NCBI GenBank assembly: GCA_947561395.2
Contig: OX387183.1
Coordinates: forward strand, 16,853,402 to 16,917,401
DNA length: 64,000 bases
Direction of reading: 5' to 3'
Source of the DNA: Buxus sempervirens
Taxonomy: Eukaryota; Streptophyta; Magnoliopsida; Buxales; Buxaceae
The notes beneath the pieces are model-generated. The model had not been told where the DNA came from, searched no databases, and saw nothing but the letters and a program-made list of their open reading frames with translations. The position numbers and the translations under genes were made by a program. Positions 47,110-58,193 of this stretch are shown here, piece by piece; within the stretch, counting starts at the first letter, position 1, and every line of letters starts with the position of its first letter.

Positions 47110-47778
47110 TTATGCAGTGGGAGTTGAAATTCTCTTCTTGTGGGGAAAGGATTTGTTCCCTTGGCTCTCCGAGCTTTCTGCTGATTTTGATGTCTTAGGT
47201 GTAGTTGGAGGAAAAGTTTCTTCAATCTTCTTAATTGTCGTCATCATGGACAACGTTATGGTGATTGGAACAGTTGGAACCATCACCATGTTAATTGGGA
47301 CAGTCCCAATCATAATCTGGGTTGGCATAATGACTCTGGCACGAGGCATGGTGGGCACCGTAGGACTTTCTGCCTTGGGTGTGTCCTTGGTGCTCGTAGC
47401 CTTAGTAATGGGAACCGTCAATCTTGGTGCCTTGGTCTTGCGGCTTGCCTTCCTGCTTTTGGACTTCTTGGTCTTTGGGACTGGTCCGTATTTCTTAGCC
47501 GCATTAATCATAGCCATGACCCGAAGCTCCATTTGTTTCTTTGATACCTTCTTGTTCTTTCGGCTCCTCCTGGTCTTTAGTGACCTGTTAGGAGCAGTCA
47601 TGGTCTTTAGGACCTTCTTGTTTTCAAGAGTAGACATTTGAAAGTTCGATGCCTCAAGACCAAGTGGGGAACGGTCAATGGAGAAAGTGGCAATATAGCG
47701 AGCCTTCTTTGATCTTTTTCCTGTTCCCTCCTTAGCAGTTTGAAGCTTATGATAATATACTGTCACTTGTGGTGCCAT
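47110..47778 (-). pseudogene. ORF upstream of gag in the Tat element
   Basis: 222 codons from MAPQVTVYYHKLQTAKEG, very rich in Lys, Pro, Thr and Met (TKKSKSRKASRKTKAPR, then PTVPTMPRARVIMPTQI). Ogre/Tat elements often have an ORF1 before gag of unknown function, which is the best match by position. No domain is recognised. The start was chosen as the Met after the LTR/leader region; an earlier in-frame Met at 47823 is possible. Confidence 0.6.
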
Positions 47779-47878
47779 GTCTGCACAATGAAACAAGAAA
47801 CAAGTTATAATAAAAAAAAACATTTTTAAAGTTAGAGATAAAAGGGAGAATGGGTCCCACCGGGCGTGCCAAAAACCA

Positions 47879-49914
47879 TGTTGACCAAAAATTGTAATAT
47901 TTGATCAAACACAATTTCACCCATTTGTTGTGGGTTTTTATTTTGTAGGGTACGGACCCATTCAAGGCCATTGGCCTCTTAATTACATCCTAGACTCTAG
48001 ACCAACCCTTTGATTCTAACTCTCAAAGTATATCAAAAAATATTTGGCTTAATTTGTGTTTTTGTTATTGTGGCTGAACCCAATGTTCGGGATGCCTACG
48101 TACCCAAGTATTTGGGATCAAGCCATATCGTAGTTCAAATGGGGTTTTGAATTTGAATTTGGTTTGGGTCACAAGGATCCGATTAGGTTTGGTTTGAACC
48201 GTAGAGGAAACGGTTTGATTTGGTTTTGGTTTGATTTGGAGATTTGAACCATAGAAGAAATGATTTAAATTTAGTTTTTTTTGAAGTATAGGTTTTATGG
48301 GAACCGGTTTGGACCGGTTTTAGTTGTTTGGTTTATACAAGGCTTGGTTTGGCGTAATGCCTTGACTTATACAATTTTAGTTTTAGGACGATTCCGGTCT
48401 AATTTAGTTTTAATGACGATTCCGGTCCAATTTAGTTTAAAGGACGATTTCGGTCCAATTTAGTTTAAAGGATGATTTCGTTCCAATTTAGTTTTAGGAC
48501 GATTCCGGTCCAATTTCGAATGATTTGGTTTAAGATGGGGGGGGGGGGGGGGGACTTTGGTTCATTTTGAAGGACTTTTGGTTCACTTGGAATTCATTTG
48601 TTTTAATTTGGAATATTTGGGTTTGACTTGGAATAATTTGATTTGATGTAGAGGGGCTTGGTTCAAACTGGAGGACTATAGTTTGGTTTAGAAAGGGTTT
48701 GATTCAATTGCAAAAGAGGTCGGTCCAATTTAGGACACTTTGAACCACTTTTAATGAAGGAAAGAGGGGTATTTGATTTTTGCATCACTATTTGGAGTGA
48801 ATTTTCGGTGGATTTGGGTTCTAGGAGGCTTAAGAGATTTTTGGGAATTTTTCTGGGGCTTGAAAATGGGTTGAAACCCAAAAATAAAGCTTTATGGGTC
48901 ATATGGGGCAGGCAGGTCGGTCAAGACTCGCGGTTCTGATCGAACCGGAGGAGCACGGGCTACAGGGCAAACTTTATTTGGCCCGCGTGCGTGGGCTTAG
49001 TCTCACGACCCATCCCTTTTTATTTTTATTTTGGGGCTTGGATCGATTCGGGCCGGATTTGCTCCTGTGCCCATTTTTGCGCTCGACATGGGGAGAAACC
49101 CCTGCGGGTCTTCTGCGGCCAGGTCGACACGCCCGGCCCTGCCCGCTTAGGGGCCTGTTTGGTCTGTTTTCTCCAGAAAAACACATGCAAAGTCCATATT
49201 TTGGCCGGAAAATCATTGTTTTCGCCTGAAATGTTGCTAAACACTATCATGGCACCTTAGATGCTCCCAAGCGGACAAATACGCTAGGAATTTGTGCCTG
49301 AGTGCTGCCAAAGTGTCTTAAATGCACTTCAAGTAGTGGGGGTTGAACAAAACGGATTATTATTTTTCTTCTTGCATCTTCCATATTCCTTCTTGCCTTG
49401 TCATTCTCCCACATATGGATCTGCAGATAAAGATTAGGTATCTCTTCTAATCCTTATCTCATTCCCTTTTGCCCCTTTTCTTTAGAACCTGGACGTTAGT
49501 ATTTAGAGAGAATTCAAAGAAAAATAGGTTGAAACATATCTTACCTCCTTTATCTCCTGGAATCCTTTCACACCTTTAGCTCCTAAAATCCCTCTAATTT
49601 CTTGGTTTCTTTCTCTGATCTTCTCCCCAATCTTCTAAACTCCAGCCTTCTAACCTCTTTTTTCCTCCAACACCCTCCTTTTTATAGAGCATTGGACGTG
49701 GGGTAGTTATGAAACTACCCCACTTAAAGAGGTTGTAAACCACGTTTCCATCATTATTTATTTTTTATTTTTTTGTTAATTGAAAATGGGGGGTTGTTGA
49801 TGAGCTCCCCCTTTTCAAGGGTCGTGCATGAGTCGTGCACATGCACGACCCATGCAGATTTTTTTTATATTATTATTTTTTTTAATAATAATTTTTGAAA
49901 AGTGGGGCCCAACA
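47879..49914 (-). repeat. 5' LTR of the Tat element
   Basis: In element sense it starts TGTTGGGCCCCAC and may end near GGTCAACA, next to TTTTTGGCACGCCCGGTGGG, a leader motif of such elements. Minus-strand TATA (complement of 49677-49687). It carries a poly-G run (about 48538-48553) and five or six copies of a 28-31-bp AATTTAGTTTAAAGGACGAT repeat at about 48376-48510. The left boundary is uncertain. Confidence 0.6.
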
Positions 49915-49919
49915 GTGAT

Positions 49920-50832
49920 AGCAGGATAAGGCTGTGTGACTAGGTTTGGAGCAAACCTTGAAAATGGGTCTATCAGATGAAACATTGGAACTGGTGGGTG
50001 ATGAAAAATAATGGTCACGACCACGGCTTCAAGGGCTTCGAAAGGAGTTACGACCATGGCCACGTCCACAGGGGTTGGAGCCACGAGCTGTACATTGTGC
50101 TGAAATTTCTGGTGGAGAAAGTTAGGTAGCCGTTTGATGAGTTAATCATGCCTCATGAGTAAGCAAATAGCCAAGCATAGCTTCAGAAGAGAGAGGTTCA
50201 ACCCGCGTAGTGAGAGAAGTGACCGCAGATTCAAACTCAGGACCTAGACCTGCAAGTAAATAAGTGTTGAACTCAACTGTAGAGAGAGGTTTGCCGGCGA
50301 TGGCCATGGAGTCTGCAAGTAACTTGGTTCTGTTGTAATATTCAGTGATGGATTGGGAGCCCTTGCTGAGGGTAGCAAGCTAATAATGGATAAGCACTAG
50401 CCATGCTTGTGTTTGGGATGCAAAGAGATTTTCAAGGGCTAGCCATACAGATCATGAGGTAGGGAGATTGATTACTTGGGCAATGAGGGGTTTAGATAAG
50501 GAAAAAATGAGGGCAGAAAGTAGAAGTTGATCCTGTTGTAACCAGTGTGTGTATGCAGGATTAGGTTCCGTAGAATCAAGGAGATTCAAAGGAGGAGGAG
50601 GAAGACTACCATCAATATAACAAAAAACTTGTTGCCCACGCAAGTATGGTAGCATCTGTGCCCTCCAGAGAAGATAGTTTTCATGGTTTAACTTTACAGT
50701 GACTAGATGAGGAAGGGTAGTAAGGATGGAAGGAGAAGGGGTTGTAGAAGAAGAAGACTTAAGATTGGGGGCTAAGGCTGTAGTAGAGGAAGAGGCAGAG
50801 GAGGGCGTTGATTTTTCAGCCATGGGAGACAT
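49920..50832 (-). pseudogene. Copia gag with nucleocapsid knuckle
   Basis: Starts at 50832 or at the MAEKSTPSS Met just downstream. LVTVKLNHENYLLWRAQMLP is the copia gag N-terminus, followed by a UBN2-like region with stops. In another frame near 49990-49930, VCSKPSHTALSCYH is a decayed CQVCGKxGHTALxCYH knuckle. The copia sequence stops immediately after it, at the Tat insertion. Gag packages element RNA. Confidence 0.82.
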
Positions 50833-51126
50833 CAGTCACACCTGGCGCTCTGATACCAAGTTGAAACATAAAATGGAAAAGAATTGTTCTATTGCTCTAC
50901 ACCTCTGTTACAGTGATAATAAATTTATATACGGAGTACATCTCGTAAATGACAAACCCAGATTTATTGCTAGCACTTGATTTCTAACAAACTCTTGTTC
51001 TAGAATGCGGTAGAGGTATCTTCTTGTTTCTAAGCATTCTTTTGTTGAGGTGGAGTCTTTGATTGCTGAGGTGGATATTCTGTGCTAGGTTGGATTATTG
51101 ATCGATTCCTTGAATATGTGTTGACA

Positions 51127-52515
51127 GAAGTTATCCGAGAGGAAAATCGTTCTAGCCTAGAGCTACAAAGCATTGTGGATAGAGTTAAAGGTGGAGAAGC
51201 CGTGGGTCCTTGGAGGTACGAAAATGGAGTGTTTTATTTTAAAAATAGAATTTATATTTGGAGGGATTCTCCCCTTGCATCTCAAATCGTTGGAGAATTT
51301 CATGGCGGATTTCATGAAGGGTATCAACAAACTGCACAAAGAATAAGGGAGAATTTCTATTGGCCGGGTATGAAGCAGCATATCAAGAGATACATCAGGG
51401 AATGTGATACCTGTCAACGCAACAAAGTCGAAAATACAAAGCCAGCTAGCTTACTACAACCGTTGCCCATTCCCCTGCAGATATGGGATGATACTACAAT
51501 GTATTTCATCGACGGGTTACCCAATTCAAAGGGGAAATCCACTATTTTAGTAGTGGTTGACCATTTATCCAAATATGGCCATTTCCTCCTCCTTTCTCAC
51601 CCCTATATGGCCATGGGAGTAGCTCAGTTTTTTTTTTTCTTGATAATATTTTTAAGTTACATGGCATTCCCAAGTCCATTGTCTGTGACAGAGATGCAGC
51701 TTTTACCAGCAAATTTTGGGTGGAATAATTTAGGTTGAATGTGACTCAATTTAATTTCAGTTCAGCATATCATCTCCAAACCAACGGTCAAAGCAAAGTG
51801 GTGAATCGAACTCTAGAGATGTATCTCAGGTGTTTCAGAAGAACAAATCCAAATGATTGGGTAAAATGGCTAACATGGGCTGAATATTCTTATAATACCT
51901 TCTGCCATTAAAACTACCCCTTTCCAAGCTGTGTATGAGAGACCAGTTCCTAATCTTCTTTCTTATATCCCTGGAATAGCAAGATTTGAGGCTGTAGAGT
52001 AAGTGCTGCTTGGAAGAGATGAGATACTTCAAAGTTTAAGAGAGAATCTGCGAAGGCACAAGATAGAATGAAGAAAGTGTATGATGAAAAGCACAAAGAG
52101 AAGGAATTTCAAGTGGGTGCTTGGATTTATCTTAAATTACAGCCTTACAAACAATTGTCTATAGCTATGAGAAGGTTGGTTAAGTTATCATCATGGTTTT
52201 ATGGTCCTTATAAAATGCTACAGAGAATTGCTTCTGTTGCTTACAAACTGGAGCTACCACCAGAATCCAAAATCCATCTAGTTTTCCATGTTAGTTTGTT
52301 AAAGGAGAAATTGGGAGAAGGAAGTGGGATCCAAACACAGCTTCCAGAAACGAGAGAAATGGATGGAGAAATTATACCAACACTTCAAGCAATCTTAGAT
52401 TAACGAGTTTGTAAGAGGAAAAAGGAAGTCCTCATCCATTGTCATGGGCTACAACCGCAGGAAGCTACTTGGGAAGATCTGGAAGTTTTAAAGAAGCAAT
52501 TTCCTAATCACGACC
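51127..52515 (+). pseudogene. Reina-like integrase and chromodomain
   Basis: Integrase: EFHGGFHEGYQQTAQRIREN and CDTCQRNKVENTKP (HHCC), MYFIDGLPNSKGKSTILVVV (first Asp), then, in a shifted frame near 51790, NGQSKVVNRTLEMYLRC (Glu region). HLVFHVSLLKEKLG comes before a stop at about 52401, followed by VCKRKKEVLIHCHGLQPQEA and TWEDLEVLKKQFP, a chromodomain. Several frame changes occur between 51640 and 52068. Confidence 0.85.
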
Positions 52516-52547
52516 TCGGGGACTAGGTCGATATTAGGGGGAAGGAT

Positions 52548-52957
52548 TGTTACATGTTGGAATTCTCAAGCAAAGAATCACATGTGGAAAATTCTGACAT
52601 GAATAGAGTCATTGGAGTCTTTCGGTTTCATGCGTAGTTGTAGGCGTTTTTCCTTACTAAGAAGTAGTCGTTGTGTTGAATAAGTCCCTTTAGAGAAGAG
52701 AGTTCGTAGGAGTCTGTTATGTGAAGAGAAATTGTAAGGATATGAGAGAGTCATTGTTATCTATTTATGGCGTTAAAAGTGAAGAAGAGGGACATGAATA
52801 ATATTACTACCTTTGTACGTGAATTGTTCACTGTTGAGCTCGGTTACTCAGTAAAATAACCGATTCTTCTTATCTTTCATCTAACGCTCATCATTATCTC
52901 TTCTTACTTGTCAAAATAGCTAAGAAGGGTAAGTCTACTACCGGTGGGCCTATACCA
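52548..52957 (+). repeat. 3' LTR of the Reina-like element
   Basis: TGTTACATGTTGG to CCTATACCA, 410 bp, preceded by the purine-rich TATTAGGGGGAAGGAT. Close to the 5' LTR apart from scattered substitutions and the missing 38-bp duplicate. Confidence 0.88.
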
Positions 52958-52962
52958 TTCTA

Positions 52963-54734
52963 CTCCCTGTATTGTTTATCAAGAATCTCATTAATGGAGG
53001 CATTAATGGAGGAGGTAACTTCTCAATTTGACTAGGACTCCAAAGGGGTTTTGATAAAATCTTTATTTATCGCAAACAACACAAGCTAAACCCTTTGTTG
53101 ATTAACAATACAATACAACAACAAAATAATCTAAATTCCAAGATTTCAAATGTCGTGACTACCCCAAACTCTTCCACCGACTACACCCCTTACTCTTTCT
53201 ATCCTCTTCACTATTGACATCACCTAAGCCCTAATGTTTTGTGCTTGGCACCGATCCCTTGTCAGCATTGCTTCTCCCAAATTCCATAGCCTCTTTCTCT
53301 CCCTTTTCATCCCTTCAATTCTTCTCTTCCAGTTCGCTAAGCCCCAATCAGATCTCGATTTTCCCATCCCCAATTATTGATTTGCATCCCCTACCACTTA
53401 TGCTGTAAACACCCACTCATATTTAGTTTTGTTGGGGGTCCCACGCAATGAATGTGAGGGGTTGTCTACAGCCCCAATCAGGGGTCTACCTGTAAATTTC
53501 CCTAATTAAAATGAGGAAGAAATTTATTTCTTAACTATAAGAATTTATCATGATGTACTCCACTCTTTCATAATATCTTATCTATCTTACAGCAATGGGA
53601 ATACTATTTTCCATACGTCATGTAATCTTGCTTATAAATTTTTTTTCTTTCTTATAGTATTGATGTTAGCATTAGAACAAGTTATGATCTTTAGGGTCAA
53701 ATTTACAAGAAGGGAAATCCAAAAAATATATATAGATTATTCAAATACTTGCTAATTAAGATCAATAGAGAAAGCATCAATTTAGTTTCTAAAAAACTCA
53801 TTAAGAATAACAATTATAGGTGGTGATAGTAGGTTATAGAGATATAACAATCAAATTTCCGAGAAATTTTCTATTAAAGATAGTTATTATGTTTGTTGTA
53901 TGATTGTCATATTTAGTGTTGGACCATCATGTTCTATGGATATGTAAATGGGCTAGGCCTTAGTAGAATTGTCCCAATCTTGTAGCATAACTTTTACGTG
54001 CACTCAAGCTTGGCCCAACTCATGTTTTGGGCTTTTCGACATACAGTCCGGCATATCGAGACCTCAAAATTATCTATATGACATTAATTAAACCCCAAAA
54101 ATAGTACCCTACATTTTTTAAACATAAACATCTTTTAGTAATTTTGTTTTGTCACATTTGATACATAGGCATTACTTACTTGGGACACCGCGGACATCCA
54201 CATGTGAGAGCCATGCATAGCGACAACTCAAATGACTTCCTTGTCTTAAGGAGGGGTGGGTCGTTGAGTGCATCTCCCTTTATTTTGTAGTGAAGGGGGA
54301 ATGGAACCCAAGCCTTCACTGCCATGAGCTCATTGCATTGCCACTATTCCAAGAAATGTTTTAAAACCCATTAATAACTTGGAATATATGACGAAGTACT
54401 TACGCGGTTAAGTAGTTGGTAAACTCATCCTAAAAACTAGGGCAAACTTGACAAGCTAGTGATCAGAATAATCGGATGAGATTCTTGAAATAGCGCATGT
54501 TCCTCTAATGAGCCGGGGACGTGTGCGAACCTTGATCACGAAGAAACTTTCGCAGCTCCAGCTTGGAACGTGTGGGAGATGAGCTCGAGATATATCTTGC
54601 ACGTTTCAACTTTTTTGTTTTTCGATGCCATTTGAACCGTAGACACTTTGACCTGTCTTAAACACTCTAAATATTCTAAACACACTTTTGACATAGAACC
54701 AAGCCAACAAAAACTACTTGGACCTAATTCACTA
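52963..54734. other. Intergenic, mostly unrecognised
   Basis: No gene. A 67-bp piece at 53404-53470 begins TGTAAACACCC and ends GTTGTCTACA, like the two ends of a family-1 LTR joined. AGCCCCAATCAG occurs at both 53340 and 53470. The rest shows nothing. Confidence 0.4.
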
Positions 54735-55320
54735 TGAATTATTTCTATGGTACCAACTAGTTGCACAAAGAAATTGATACATTGATGATATTCTCCTATT
54801 TTATATTTATGGGAACTAATAACATTTCATCTATTTTCTTGTCATACAAGAACATTGCTTCAAACACAAAGGCACAAATATATATCATAATATCCCATGA
54901 GCCATGGCTAAGTAAAGCAATTATATTTCATCCAATATTATGACAACAGAATATTTAAGATACATTTTCCCATTCCCTTTATTTCAACCTTGGCATTTTA
55001 GTTTATTTAATCTATTAATTACATATATAGAAAACATAAAACTACTTTATCCCAAAACCACAGGAAGATATAGATTTTAAGTTTAATTAATGTTCCTTCC
55101 ATATTTTCCTCACATAGTATCAAGCTTATTGTCTTTTTTATGTATCTCTTCACACCATCCCCTCCCATGGAACGGCCTGAAACAAATATACCGAAAAGAC
55201 AGAGAAAAATTGATTGAGAAAAACTAAAGGACTTGTGCATTAGATGATCATTATCATCCATGCAGGAAATGTTTATCAAGTAAGAAATCCTAAAGTGAAG
55301 CAAATCGAATTGAGAACCTG
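54735..55320 (-). pseudogene. Truncated duplicate of the 3' end of the 8-cysteine gene
   Basis: Matches about 56712-57285 base by base with small changes: TTTTATATTTATGG, CATGAGCCATGGCTAAGTAA, AAACTAAAGGNCTTGTGCAT, TTAGATGATCATTATCATC. This equals the downstream region, last exon and part of the intron of the gene at 57131-58193. The acceptor TTTCAG is present (55177-55182), but the first exon and its cysteine motif are absent. A tandem duplicate that lost its coding part. Confidence 0.8.
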
Positions 55321-56711
55321 ATTACCACAACACGAAAACTTAATTGAAAAAAATTCATAACCCTAAATGATAAACCCAAAAGCACCCAATCCAAATTGCA
55401 TATTCGGTTCAGTTTGGTTCAGGTGATGCCAATTTCACCTCTTTTCATTACTTTTAATCAACAAACATCATTTTACCAAAAAAAACAGAACGATTATAAA
55501 ATCTAAAGATATATATATATATATATATATTCAAGAGTTTTTGGCCACACATAGTTTTAATCGCTTGCTTTATTTTGTTCTTTTGTTACACTTTTTTATC
55601 CTTTATTATTATTTTTAAATTTCTTGCCGTCCACTCATATTCTTATGAGAATTTGGTTCCTGCCACTTAATGTTTCTCTTCTGAACACAGAAACAACATG
55701 AACCCATAAAACTGACATAAAGGGCTTGTCTGGAAGAAATTCAAGAGCTTTGTGATTTATGTGAATAGTTGTGGATATATGCTCAACGACTTTGTTTTCT
55801 TTGAGCATCAATGAATTATTAGGTTTTTCTCTCTGGCTTCATCCATGTGTTTCTTCTCACTTTTGAAAACATTAATTTGAATATACAATTGAGAGTTTCT
55901 CTATTCTTACTCTACGATTTCTCTTTATTTTTGGGTCCATCCATTTTTATTATTGGAAGACATAATAGTTCTACCTTCAATGGCGGTTTTGAGATAAGAA
56001 TAAGGGAAAGATAAAGATTAGCTGGTTTATCATTGTCTTTTTAAACTTTGAGTAAGAATAGAGCTTGGTTAATTAGAAAGACCAAGAATTCTAAGAAGGA
56101 ATGAAAACAATTTTTTTAGACCCTGTTCTTATTGTGGTGATTAATCTCTTATTCTCTTGTGCTGGCCGGTGACACTCCTATAGTACCAAACCTTTAGCAA
56201 GGTTTGTGAGACTCCAATACTTTCAAGGGCATGTTGTTCTATATCACTAAAACAAATGAGAGTTTGAACTGACCATCACTAGGGCCTTCTTTACCAGCAC
56301 TATCAGAAGATAGGGCTTGAAGAATCACATAAATTCAAGGGGTTAATTCAACACACTGATTAATCAAGGAAATTAACCAATCATGAGAAAACTAGAATGA
56401 AATACTTATAATGGGTCTAAGTAGATTGGAGTTGAGATCCTCTAAGTAGCAAAACGTTTTGGGCCTTTGTGTGGTGGTAACATAAGTGGGAAAGAATACG
56501 TGTGATAATTACAAAAAACCAGTGTTTCTTAAAGTCATGGACTGCCTATGAATTAATTTGACGGTTCTTATAAATGGTTTGCATTAAAAGATACAAGCTC
56601 CTGTTAATTTTGTGGGAGTCAAATGAATTATTTTTTGGTGTCTCTATATAAGGTATAGTATATTGTTGAATTCAATGGTTCTCTATGTATTGTTTATATG
56701 TTACAGAACTA
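55321..56711. other. Intergenic with an (AT)n tract
   Basis: An AT dinucleotide run lies at about 55509-55531. Otherwise AT-rich; no gene or element end was recognised. Confidence 0.45.
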
Positions 56712-57130
56712 TCTGCATAGAAAAATTGATGCATTAATTGATGATCTTCTCTTATTTTATATTTATGGAAACTAATAAAATTTCATCTATTTTCTTGTCA
56801 TATAAGAACACTGCTTCAAGCACAAAGGCAGAAATATCATATAACATTATATAATCGTAACATAATACAACATGAGCCATGGCTAAGTAAAGCAATTAAA
56901 TTTCGTCCAATATCATGAAAACATAGTAGCATTTCAAGACAAATGTTCCCTTCCTATTTTTCTCATGTGCAATATCAACCTGATCAACATTTTAGTTTAA
57001 TTACAAAAAAGCACATAACTACTTTATTCCAATAACACGGTAAGATAGCATTTAAGATTAATTTTCCCTCCTTATTAATTTCCTCACAGTATCAAGCTTA
57101 GCATCATTGACTATTTCTTCGATCACATCA

Positions 57131-58193
57131 TTATCCCTGTGGAGCGGCGGCATGACCTGAAATAAATATAACCAAAAGAAAAAAAAATGATTGAGAAAAA
57201 CTAAAGGGCTTGTGCATTAGATGATCATTATCATCTAAGCAGGAAAAAAGTGTTTATCAAGTGAGAAATCCTAAGGGAACTAATTGTTAGTGTTGTTTAA
57301 GATAAATATAATGGGATTAAATTCTTACTTTCACATTTGGATCCAGGAGGAAGTGCTTTCCCACATTTCCGTACAAGAGAAATCATCTTCTCCATGCTAA
57401 TGATCGCCTCTGCTAACACCTTGACTTGCTTGCAAGCACAAGCAAGATTAACCTTTTGAATAGTGCTGCAACACTTCTCCGATGGAGTACCCATAAGACC
57501 TGAAGTTACGACGCCCATGCCGCAGTGTAGTGCCAGAGAATAAAGATCATTCTTGCAATCCTCTTGATCAGTGTCTCCATCATCAGAAGCGTTTCCATCA
57601 TCAGAAGCGTCTCCGTCCGTCGGAGTGTCTCCATCATCAGGATCGTCTCCGTCCTTCGGAGCGACTCCATGCTTAGGAGTGTCTCCATCATCAGGATCGT
57701 CTCCGTCCTTCGGAGCGACTCCATGCTTAGGAGGGACTCCATGCTTAGGAGGGTCTTGGTCATCAGGAGCGTCTCCGTCCTTTGGATCGACTCCATGCTT
57801 AGGATTGTCTCCATCATCAGGAGTGTCTCCGTCCTTAGGAGCGACTCCATGCTTAGGAGGGACTCCATGCTTAGGAGGGTCTTGGTCATCAGGAGCGTCT
57901 CCGTCCTTTGGATCGACTCCATGCTTAGGAGGGACTCCATTGTCAGGAGCGACTACTCCATGCTTAGGAGGGACTCCATCATCAGGATTGACTTCATGCT
58001 TGGGAGGGACTCCATTGTCAGGAGTGATTCCATGCTTAGGAGGAACTCCATCGTGAGGATGGTCTCCATCACCAGGAGGGACTCCATCATCAGGAGGGAC
58101 TCCATCATCAGGGGGGACTCCACGACCGTAGCATGAAATTACAACAATGAAGAAGACTACCAAGGCCAAGTGAAGAAATTGAGAGGCAGCCAT
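57131..58193 (-). CDS. Secreted repeat-rich 8-cysteine (nsLTP-like) protein, two exons
   Basis: CDS join(57131..57156, 57329..58193), minus strand, 296 residues. A signal peptide (residues 1 to about 23, FLHLALVVFFIVVISCYG) precedes about 185 residues of imperfect PPKHGV, PKDGD and PDDGD units, strongly acidic and likely unfolded. The C-terminal domain has cysteines at 213, 224, 241, 242, 252, 254, 277 and 287: the eight-cysteine motif with spacing 10-16-9-1-22-9, identical to the gene at 24954-25458. ISMEK and GSKC are also shared. Donor GAAA|GTAAG, acceptor TTATTTCAG|GT; intron 172 nt in the same phase; tail SHAAAPQG. The start is the only Met giving a signal peptide. Such hybrid 8-cysteine proteins usually act at the cell wall; the repeat could bind cations or wall polymers (inference). 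Confidence 0.85.
57580..58120. repeat. Coding tandem repeats within the 57131-58193 gene
   Basis: Built from 15-18-nt units (ATGCTTAGGAGGGACTCC, CGTCTCCGTCCTTNGGA types on the + strand). Higher-order copies: a 54-nt block repeated at about 57620-57730 and a roughly 126-nt block repeated at about 57733-57925. All changes keep the reading frame. Confidence 0.88.

Larger units (their letters stand above)
32493..49914 (-). mobile_element. Ty3/gypsy Tat-lineage element carrying antisense host-like genes
   Basis: On the minus strand: 5' LTR (47879-49914), ORF1, gag, protease, RT, RNase H, a second archaeal-type RNase H, integrase, a 5.3-kb non-pol region, 3' LTR (ending at 32493). The second RNase H is the hallmark of the Tat lineage. 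Length of 17.4 kb fits Tat/Ogre. It lies in the copia element just after the gag knuckle. Flanks GGGAT (32488-32492) and GTGAT (49915-49919) match at 4 of 5. The two LTRs agree only over their outer 1.4-1.5 kb. Confidence 0.82.
30460..51126 (-). mobile_element. Ty1/copia element (Ale-like), split by a nested Tat element
   Basis: Two 267-268-bp LTRs (30460-30727, 50860-51126) in TGTTGAAAC...TGTTGACA form, flanked by GAAGT (30455-30459, 51127-51131), inside the Reina-like RNase H/integrase gap. Reading on the minus strand: PBS TGGTATCAGAGC (complement of 50847-50858), gag, CCHC knuckle, insertion, RT, RNase H, LTR. Net length is about 3.2 kb, short of the usual 4.7-5 kb, because protease and integrase are missing. 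Ale-like lineage is inferred from small LTRs and gag style. Confidence 0.88.
27133..52957 (+). mobile_element. Ty3/gypsy chromovirus (Reina-like), split by a nested copia element
   Basis: Both LTRs are present and flanked by TTCTA (27128-27132, 52958-52962). Removing the insertion 30460-51131 leaves about 5.15 kb, the usual Reina size. In order: 5' LTR, initiator-Met-like primer site, gag with CFKC...GHQCK knuckle, protease, RT, RNase H, insertion, integrase, chromodomain, 3' LTR. Many stops and frameshifts make it inactive. The chromodomain would steer integration to heterochromatin. Reina assignment is from LTR size, knuckle and chromodomain and is an inference. Confidence 0.88.

Noticed and set aside
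46808..47641. 277-codon + strand frame with many hydrophobic residues
   Set aside because: Antisense of the Lys/Pro/Thr-rich Tat ORF1; lysine codons read backward give Phe and Leu.
57564..58136. Long open frames on the + strand and in a second minus frame over the repeat-rich gene
   Set aside because: They are shadows of the in-frame tandem repeats of the real gene, which has a signal peptide, cysteine motif and splice sites.
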